From contig JAQUSA010000015.1 in the NCBI GenBank assembly GCA_028715315.1, positions 1 through 12,777 on the forward strand: a stretch of 12,777 nucleotides of DNA, given 5' to 3'. This DNA is from Candidatus Omnitrophota bacterium (lineage in GTDB: Bacteria; Omnitrophota; Gorgyraeia; Pluralincolimonadales; Pluralincolimonadaceae). This document shows, one piece after another, positions 10,801-12,777 of the stretch (the stretch's first letter is position 1; the number at the start of each line of letters is the position of its first letter). The notes beneath the pieces are model-generated. The model did no database searches and had not been told where the DNA came from. It saw only the letters and a list, made by a program, of their open reading frames with translations. Made by a program: the position numbers and the translations under genes.

Positions 10801-11093
10801 TTATGCCCGCTCTTAGATATTATAGTGGGGACCAGCCCGGTCTCCGGGTTGGTCCATTCCAATATGAAGGATACCAATTCCCCTGCATTTATCGCGGAAT
10901 CCCGCTGCCTGGGATGGTCTAGCGGGTTCGCCGCGCGCGCAATGCCGGAGGCGCCGTGAAGGGCCTGCCTGCCGGCGGGACCCCGCACTTCCGCAGGACG
11001 GCGGTGGCACGAGCGCACCACGATGAACATGGCCGCAACCGCTATCAGCACAATCGCTATCTTCTTGCCGCTTTTGGTCATATCCCTGCTCAT
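1821..11093 (-). CDS. Giant (3,090 aa) GT48-like beta-1,3-glucan synthase with fused periplasmic carbohydrate-active region
   Basis: ATG 11093 overlaps the stop of the upstream OEP-like gene as ATGA; no Shine-Dalgarno is visible, so coupled re-initiation is likely. Met5 is an alternative start of little consequence. Order of parts: Lys-rich N-terminus and one helix (about 11-27); alpha/alpha-toroid (about 65-460); beta-rich region (about 505-1600); helix 1605-1621 followed by SRRR; cytosolic FKS1-domain-1-like block (about 1655-1925); first membrane cluster (about 1917-2070); cytosolic GT domain (about 2115-2580); second membrane cluster (about 2581-3012); basic tail. The positive-inside rule puts residues 28-1604 in the periplasm and both FKS-like blocks in the cytosol, as in eukaryotic FKS1. 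The predicted reaction is polymerisation of glucose from UDP-glucose into beta-1,3-glucan with simultaneous extrusion. Family similarity is well supported by ordered motifs; linkage and donor are inferred. FKS1 and callose synthases are about 1,800-2,000 residues; the excess here is the periplasmic half. Confidence 0.9.
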   Translation of the reverse strand: MSRDMTKSGKKIAIVLIAVAAMFIVVRSCHRRPAEVRGPAGRQALHGASGIARAANPLDHPRQRDSAINAGELVSFILEWTNPETGLVPTIISKSGHKNPFSDMSYAYVQAVVHQNLVLAGLTDRSSKTAELFRSRGETREIPNGFSVRTGLSEDPLITAGPNAYWGISFVKEYQLTGDEKWITAAGRRADFLLKLQTGDGGIRKSPFHGNPEYNAKSTEENLDCYALFSMLSRITKENKYKAAASDVLKWLAESGVYNKEAGYFTAGTSNDEVNPVYATDANALAIVILGPELLDSGGEMQFGGAGTSRRILDSLDEAKVKVDYLHPSGVVVKGLEGFDYTDKFGRPGRKPVLSPEFTSQAVLAYLVMAKYANEKGDAEYSAKLIEEAGRYLYGLGRMAARTGRSASLPYASEKGIRRFSFDNWLTPQAESDMSAMWASFPLAGYNPFSLEGFELRDALSGTAKWMGEPGEVIKPAKAVVIPETEKIISEAELIAQQEAAREESMRKPIVYYKALYDQVYKDAGIARKRVIAVLMTSYNGWFNGVLDTQSRDYDVIGVDRDYRILYKKFQDLPDKTRKAVQSEYAYVDDSTGIKWRIAPKYNLDLDGEYKPYYAFEIDGDYNIVKQFSSESDVPEANRDDLKDPKAQFQSSRELAEGHLIARYLNALEVDDEMNITRYYDSVEDLPGLVSKVPISEDEYRRYTRAKDWERRDLISAGIIPDEKGMLATQERGIYYAKVLGLDETRRLRVGGVSVASGREIVMGTRFSLTNWRVGEASKANAVKYEIGLIKGMVIKPREQFTGGNFSPTQPLWIYLGEDVLAAETKEFTKRLLDLLKRIKSEKDAQTRLELIEQYDRLSGELAWYDDNGLIHVIYYGAKAAESRLGDFETAKVRAESSLKKYESILGRDELGRDLRDLYGRVWLKVINEATGRVLYVEVYDMSGNLETIYSENIKIDPLTKAVTSDVRTDLQYDKETLQVVGSHTYRTDENGDWVSDISESIFKGYTPDKKYFISEVHIFARDENGRVLFEDGKARYTKKLEYYTPEGDISAQIVKNIVTIVKYGPDREVVKEVFLDTPGKAVSAENTNLEELTKGLAWVRRYKTTSSIMNFKEALTQSLTSLPEQDREMSAVQILNRLGAEKVGRVSDMLMLEENLVTNNLTGDPGAPGEAPYFVFYEPGDSLGRQRMIVRGGTIEVPVDWIAESDIPSKTLTFNLAGELVSISDVDNAVRADSALPPKYLKKMAPLGIYADTLLPQMKKRIFRMVTGEDGLPHFTNTVAITTVSYMIPDDVLGRELVTVKFVMLGDETTLHKGSTLKLKRNFFGGETVLESWKDDRDEEHTRAIAKKEDTVIYEWYKEGLSADELRAHLKADYGKLIRRKALDEALKSAAVAPFGTLPGYLMIKPNGSIGEIKYFSGTVEYQRSMFSHPGVKIPYETEVVPFKLPDGLPIRGVKYGVLNSDYAFYDVHSLSGQLIVLERRFIILRLMNILPIQGGRQTEFYDPLVPYSYLRPIKIEREFAPGMQPEGTLPGRQIVAVFVGDASIYHRNGWQTQTFLERRPFDIEHWIRSDYEFDDNGVYKFKKEHIESSSIYLMKSTNWRKPLTLLIFAAGLFLLAGYVSRRRLKVGRKARIAFAAEEARKQAIPAGAIKPFSREALGRLKAPEELKAACIRVYEGSEPPAALYDMSAKVFRPLLEERLRGFGADPSDHTASINVLLDRIACRIGREDIRLSDLFPVEAKEFEAWSRKNGHGISLTAAKPGMDELTVVVLFKLIFDESMEFRAAATGFRNYLLDKSLSMLDSGQKDAVIKEIRSDTWVLLEALRPGYDKKLGLTKEFIFTYDDLNDLFEGKRPGFIASFAKLSGRSGEEKLSYLASREGKDSSADIKSHKNFAWLKTFPDNAGTPQFIDNLKRFWQFLVPMFTAVMLGGIAIALKRVPFSGRLTGMAGTVGAAFIEVTVLILVGVAITMALIKGTLGNYKPAAFAAPERRDLRRSIRVFWIMFGSASYLWGLFSIFVIIWTVRIIAKLTFVNFGWGFFINASALLLTMTFILSSFFSLFYIIIALIGFYRGKREGVGQVITWDQLRRKFEASKLRFGEVMMPLRPAKVGGGSDAPWKTYWNSMITELYDYYVISGKERDALLYSDKNPSLKLEKPPRAEEASERIRLYVNSWLMEMPKAESWTDLPSFTAMITAFNEPVSFSFDELNGCDRGAEVTRLNHLIGFYRPQWEEFVGRLRDAEMGQFVTKEQLKLLFGLKKLPDGLPEQLKEDIRRWANLTVQCVEKTAVEVYRIRDAFAAYARICYPEASDAVIAELIANKVQILLNYEGYHSGATRDSDREALNRLMKEMPALEVYWGAADADVEGSDRGLHRFNVSSGNIELIEVAPFIAPIKKGKPSGLNQALPFVKGETILFFDANCSVRIEDAAKLPVALSEFRNDPGLGEVLFAEYIFNKNYSWISQAIGFNEETFVSVTQRTMNMFQACGFYGHSAIIRTDMISASCGLPQDYISEDILLATALWKKGFRTTHKEYITFGKGRETSYFTSLVPLTKWAMGSSDAAIGRVIRGILDSENIHVAQKFMLMFGFSFFYQTPLMFVINFLYLWLMICWGINGFMAVPYPIVFGILGLLFNQAITATGIAYLIEHYGFRRSFPAYMRLVAKNHFFYASVIPAYAFGFLAGLKGKAVFIISAKGWNLGHLPLKMIWGEKRDILKATLFSTIIGLPLAYVLVSSETVPLWISPFIPFLPFAVVALMYTMGVRWKELGRPYLKNWRDEIVPDGDIGKMSVIKLQMIYAMVLLVFTGVGFVMWGLIFSSLAVKALFVFSVLYISTTLSFIIMPLFAHSQPIALFKEITLSRFWNYAVIPMLAASVMLGIVSIVSGPATASPESLVYTLLGILMLIGWALLKWKLSGYARLDKWFKQNLPSYNKVSPAQKADFLDDVYFAHQELIQGDRLAELKYNRTLVRAKAVYISTLVITLLLYFISEFDHRFYSNWIWVIAAIESVYMLILNVEHTSDDRVYLGKLCNEVMIHDFNRLNENVRAMEDIWNKLDRGYKSKLVRVYEDEFRAKKAMINYMSRCIKAWTSVR
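2049..3353 (-). other. Region: C-terminal membrane cluster of the glucan synthase, residues about 2581-3015
   Basis: At least ten hydrophobic segments follow the catalytic domain: about 2585-2615, 2619-2644, 2668-2690, 2713-2733, 2738-2761, 2789-2815, 2818-2843, 2861-2883, 2891-2909, 2970-2986 and 2996-3013. Short basic loops lie between them. In fungal FKS1 the corresponding helices line the glucan-translocating path next to the catalytic domain. The protein ends with a soluble basic helix of about 75 residues. Helix boundaries are by eye and the exact count is uncertain by one or two. Confidence 0.75.
3354..4751 (-). other. Domain: GT48-like glycosyltransferase catalytic domain, residues about 2115-2580
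   Basis: Ordered landmarks agree with GT48. WNSMITELYDYYVISGKERD (2122-2141) matches the 'WNEII...E..IS..E' entry. ERIRLYVNSWLMEMP (2165-2179) matches 'RRIxFFANSLxMxMP', and LPSFTAMITAFNE (2187-2199) matches 'PSFTVLTPHYSE', ending in the conserved Glu (E2199). RLNHLIGFYRPQWEEFV (2219-2235) matches 'LEYLKQLHPxEWxxFV'. DIRRWANLTVQCVEKT (2272-2287) matches 'ELRLWASxRGQTLxRT'. KKGKPSGLNQAL (2395-2406) and FFDAN (2416-2420) match 'KPENQNHAI...DMNQD'. NEETFVSVTQR (2468-2478), YGH (2489-2491), SED (2512-2514) and HKEYITFGKGRE (2530-2541) follow in order. Helices at about 2553-2578 lead into the second membrane cluster. The roughly 195-residue helical insertion between E2199 and KKGKP is a hallmark of GT48 and is absent from GT2 enzymes. 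Confidence 0.88.
5319..6131 (-). other. Domain: FKS1-domain-1-like cytosolic block, residues about 1655-1925
   Basis: This block sits just before the first membrane cluster, the same position as FKS1 domain 1 in fungal FKS and plant callose synthases. Motifs in the same order as in those proteins are: a hydrophobic NVLLDRIACRIGRE helix (1716-1729), matching the eukaryotic NVFDxL region; EFEAWSRKNG (1743-1752), matching the 'NYKKWC' region; VVVLFKLIFDESMEFR (1769-1784), matching 'LYLLIWGEAANLRF'; FTYDDLNDLFEG (1841-1852), matching 'YDDVNQLFW'; and KNFAWLKTFPDN (1892-1903), followed after a spacer by NLKRFW (1912-1917), matching the stretch before the first eukaryotic membrane helices. The comparison is from memory of the eukaryotic sequences, not from a computed alignment. 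Confidence 0.7.
6294..9581 (-). other. Region: about 1,100-residue beta-rich periplasmic linker, unknown family, residues about 505-1600
   Basis: I do not recognise a family for this stretch. It is rich in alternating aromatic and charged residues. It carries recurrent short hairpin-like motifs of the form Y/F-x-D-x-x-G-x-hydrophobic: YDDNGLIHVI (865-874), YDMSGNLETIY (940-950), RTDENGDWV (987-995), ARDENGRVLF (1021-1030), YTPEGDISAQIV (1044-1055), IKPNGSIGEI (1405-1414) and EFDDNGVYKF (1574-1583). They recall YD-type or RHS-like beta-hairpins but are irregular in spacing. A helical, possibly coiled segment (about 824-860, 886-905) interrupts it. It ends at helix 1605-1621, which returns the chain to the cytosol. 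A role as a spacer across the periplasm, or as a glucan-binding or channel-contacting region, is inference. Confidence 0.5.
9714..10901 (-). other. Domain: periplasmic alpha/alpha-toroid (six-hairpin glycosidase-like), residues about 65-460
   Basis: The domain follows the N-terminal anchor. It has repeating amphipathic helix pairs joined by aromatic and Gly/Asp-rich loops: ILEWTNPETGLVPT (78-91), PNAYWGISFVKEY (162-174), LLKLQTGDGGI (193-203), STEENLDCYALF (218-229), YATDANALAIVIL (278-290), EFTSQAVLAYLVMAKY (357-372) and a final WLTPQAESDMSAMWASF (425-441). This pattern is typical of (alpha/alpha)6-7 barrels in glycoside hydrolases, polysaccharide lyases and sugar epimerases. Acidic residues in the loops (E220, E221, D224, D281) are candidates for an active site, but I cannot match them to a named family. 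Being tethered to a glucan synthase, it could trim, release or bind the nascent polymer. The fold is fairly confident; catalytic activity is not shown. Confidence 0.65.
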
Positions 11094-12777
11094 TTATCGA
11101 CGAACGTTATATATGACTCGATGCCTTTCGCCGTATATCTTATCAGATAACGGTCCAATTCGTTCATGAATTTCATCATGCGATAGAACGCCTGGATCTT
11201 CCTTACCTTGACGTTAAGTATGGTCTCTTCCAGCTCCCTCTGCCTAACGAGGGCGGTGTCCCCTGTCGCCTCTTCTATCTTCATCTTCTCTGTCATTTCA
11301 TCCTCAAGCGCCGACTCGTTCTTCTCGAAGTTCGCGTAGTCGGCCACAGCCATCTGGTAATCGGTAAACCTCCTCAACGCGTCCTGGACCACGAATTTCA
11401 TATAGGACTCGGACCTCAGCGCCGTTATCTTCTCGGTTATGACCGCTATCCTCGCCCTGGTACCGGTGGTGGGGTCAAATATCTTATCGAGGGAATTTAA
11501 CGAAAAGAACTCCGACAAGTTATCATAACGCGAGAAGGCGGCTTCATCCTTCGTCAGTAATCCCATGAAATCCGTAAGGTAGTTATACTCCAGGTTGAAC
11601 GAGAGCTTCTTGATCTGTTTGGATATGGCTTCAGTATCAAGCCTTGCCGCGCTTATATTGAGTTCCGCACGCTTGAGCAGGTCATCCTGCAGCGGGCCCT
11701 GAAGGGCTTGCCTCGCCGATACGAGCTCACCCAATAGCCTCTCCTTGATCTCATAGTCTTCGGTAAGCGCTATGCGCTTGGTGGACTTATCGTATATTTT
11801 AGTGTTCACGACCGAGAACCGCGGGTCGAGGCCTCCAACGACTATGCCGAGGTTATTCCTGTGGCCCTCAGTGTACTTATTTATGTCTATATACTTCTGC
11901 AGCAGGCTTTCTACGAACTCCCTCTGCTTCAGCAAGTCCACATGCGCTATCGCTCCGGCCTTGAACAACTCATCCATGCCCGCCATGACCGTCTTCTGCT
12001 TTTCGTATTCCGCATTTACTTCCGAGGCCTCCGCGAGCGAGCCAAGGTAGCTCGAGTACGCATCCACGACCTTTATGATCAGGTCGAACCTCGCTTGCTC
12101 AAGGTCCTTTTCGGCAAGCTCAACCTTTCGGTTCTGCCTCTTGACCATATATTTATTCACGAGGGCACTATCAGCGGTCGCCGTGACACCCGTAGATTTG
12201 AGTTCTTTCTTCTTGATCCAACCCTGGTTGTCTACCCTGTAGTAATCCTCAATGACGTCGCCCTTTACCCTGACCGTCTTGTAATATTTGAGCGCCTCCT
12301 TCTCCAGTTTAAGGAGCTCTTCAAATTTCCTGACCTCGCGGCTATTCTGCAGGGCAAGGTCTATCGCTTCCTGCAATCCTGTCAGCAGTATCTTCTCGCC
12401 GCCCTCGGGCCCAAGGTCTTTTTCTACGAATAACATCTCCCTCGAGCAGAAATAATAGTTATCGTAGGCGGCCTCCTCATAGCTGTTTAACGCGACTATA
12501 TAATCCAGCTTCGAATCGACCATCTGCCTCTTCGTCCTGCCGCCGAACCTGAAGAGTTCATCGGTCATCTTGTACTGGAATTCCATATTATCCCTTCTGT
12601 TACGCAGGTCATCAAGGAGCGCGTTCGATGAGTCATAAGCTGTTTTGACTGACAATTTTTCTTTTTCATAGTTTTCCATGCTCTTGATATATTCTATCTC
12701 GGACCTTATGCGGCTCCTCGACGCGTCGGACTCGGCCAACTTCTCTCCGCGGTCGCCCCAAGGCACGGAGACGCTTA
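11090..12777 (-). CDS. TolC/OEP-like outer-membrane channel protein, 5' end outside the window
   Basis: The frame is open to the right edge (AGC GTC TCC precede a GTG at 12766), so the true start lies upstream and no signal peptide can be judged. The numbering below counts from that GTG (558 residues visible). LQEAIDLALQNSREV (131-145) is the classic opening of an OEP repeat. A long coiled helix pair with LFKAGAIAHVDLLKQREFV (267-285) and NNLGIVVGGLDP (304-315) matches the 'GxxsxxDLLxAxxxL...NLxxLxG' block. LLKRAELNISAARLDTEA (363-380) and KKLSFNLEYNYL (386-397) open the second repeat, which ends with long helices at about 456-545. Residues 20-115 read like the C-terminal half of an earlier OEP repeat (LFRFGGRTKRQMVDSKLDY), so the whole protein may hold tandem OEP modules. 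TolC-type trimers form outer-membrane and periplasm-spanning channels. Here the gene overlaps the glucan synthase start by 4 bases, which suggests a dedicated export partner. Confidence 0.7.
   Translation of the reverse strand, partial: SVSVPWGDRGEKLAESDASRSRIRSEIEYIKSMENYEKEKLSVKTAYDSSNALLDDLRNRRDNMEFQYKMTDELFRFGGRTKRQMVDSKLDYIVALNSYEEAAYDNYYFCSREMLFVEKDLGPEGGEKILLTGLQEAIDLALQNSREVRKFEELLKLEKEALKYYKTVRVKGDVIEDYYRVDNQGWIKKKELKSTGVTATADSALVNKYMVKRQNRKVELAEKDLEQARFDLIIKVVDAYSSYLGSLAEASEVNAEYEKQKTVMAGMDELFKAGAIAHVDLLKQREFVESLLQKYIDINKYTEGHRNNLGIVVGGLDPRFSVVNTKIYDKSTKRIALTEDYEIKERLLGELVSARQALQGPLQDDLLKRAELNISAARLDTEAISKQIKKLSFNLEYNYLTDFMGLLTKDEAAFSRYDNLSEFFSLNSLDKIFDPTTGTRARIAVITEKITALRSESYMKFVVQDALRRFTDYQMAVADYANFEKNESALEDEMTEKMKIEEATGDTALVRQRELEETILNVKVRKIQAFYRMMKFMNELDRYLIRYTAKGIESYITFVDK

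Noticed and set aside
10113..10922. Plus-strand open frame of 269 codons
   Set aside because: It lies wholly antisense to the toroid-encoding part of the giant gene, has no ribosome binding site or recognisable domain, and reads as low-complexity Arg/Gly-rich shadow of the coding frame. The many other antisense and alternate-frame stretches inside 1821-11093 are rejected for the same reason.
11079..11081. Met5 as the true start of the giant protein
   Set aside because: AGCAGGG precedes it but only 2 bases separate GGG from the ATG, too close for normal initiation. The ATGA overlap at Met1 gives a better coupling explanation. The choice changes only four residues.

Overview
The window holds four genes from what looks like a diderm bacterium: one gene encodes a TolC-like outer-membrane protein and another a giant inner-membrane protein with a very large predicted periplasmic part. 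Frequent ATA (Ile) and AGG (Arg) codons and a gene of more than 9 kb would suit an uncultured lineage such as Omnitrophota or another PVC-related phylum. That placement is a guess; there is no rRNA or other marker here.

Layout from left to right. At 1-328 (minus) is the 5' part of a CvpA-like membrane protein. At 329-433 is a compact divergent promoter region with two consensus sigma70-type promoters back to back. At 434-1813 (plus) is a sugar-nucleotidyltransferase-like protein, probably read from a leaderless mRNA. At 1821-11093 (minus) is a 3,090-residue protein whose stop lies only 7 bases from the stop of the convergent plus-strand gene. At 11090-12777 (minus, running off the right edge) is a TolC/OEP-like protein whose stop codon overlaps the start of the giant gene (ATGA), so the two are co-transcribed and probably translationally coupled.

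The main result is the giant protein. Its C-terminal half carries, in order, the signature blocks of glycosyltransferase family 48, the FKS1/callose synthase family of beta-1,3-glucan synthases: an FKS1-domain-1-like block, a first membrane cluster, a cytosolic GT domain with the GT48 landmarks (SFT...NE, KKGKP...N, DAN, NEETFV..QR, YGH, SED, EY..GKGR), and a second cluster of membrane helices. To my knowledge GT48 is essentially a eukaryotic family, and the known bacterial beta-1,3-glucan (curdlan) synthase is GT2. The N-terminal half is predicted to be periplasmic, about 1,580 residues between one N-terminal and one mid-protein helix. It contains an alpha/alpha-toroid domain resembling glycoside hydrolases and epimerases, followed by a long beta-rich region of unknown function.

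Taken together, the minus-strand operon can be read as one glucan synthesis, processing and export apparatus: a cytosolic synthase with its membrane channel, a tethered periplasmic carbohydrate-active domain, and a TolC-like outer-membrane conduit. The family assignments rest on motifs read directly from the translation; the assembled pathway is inference.
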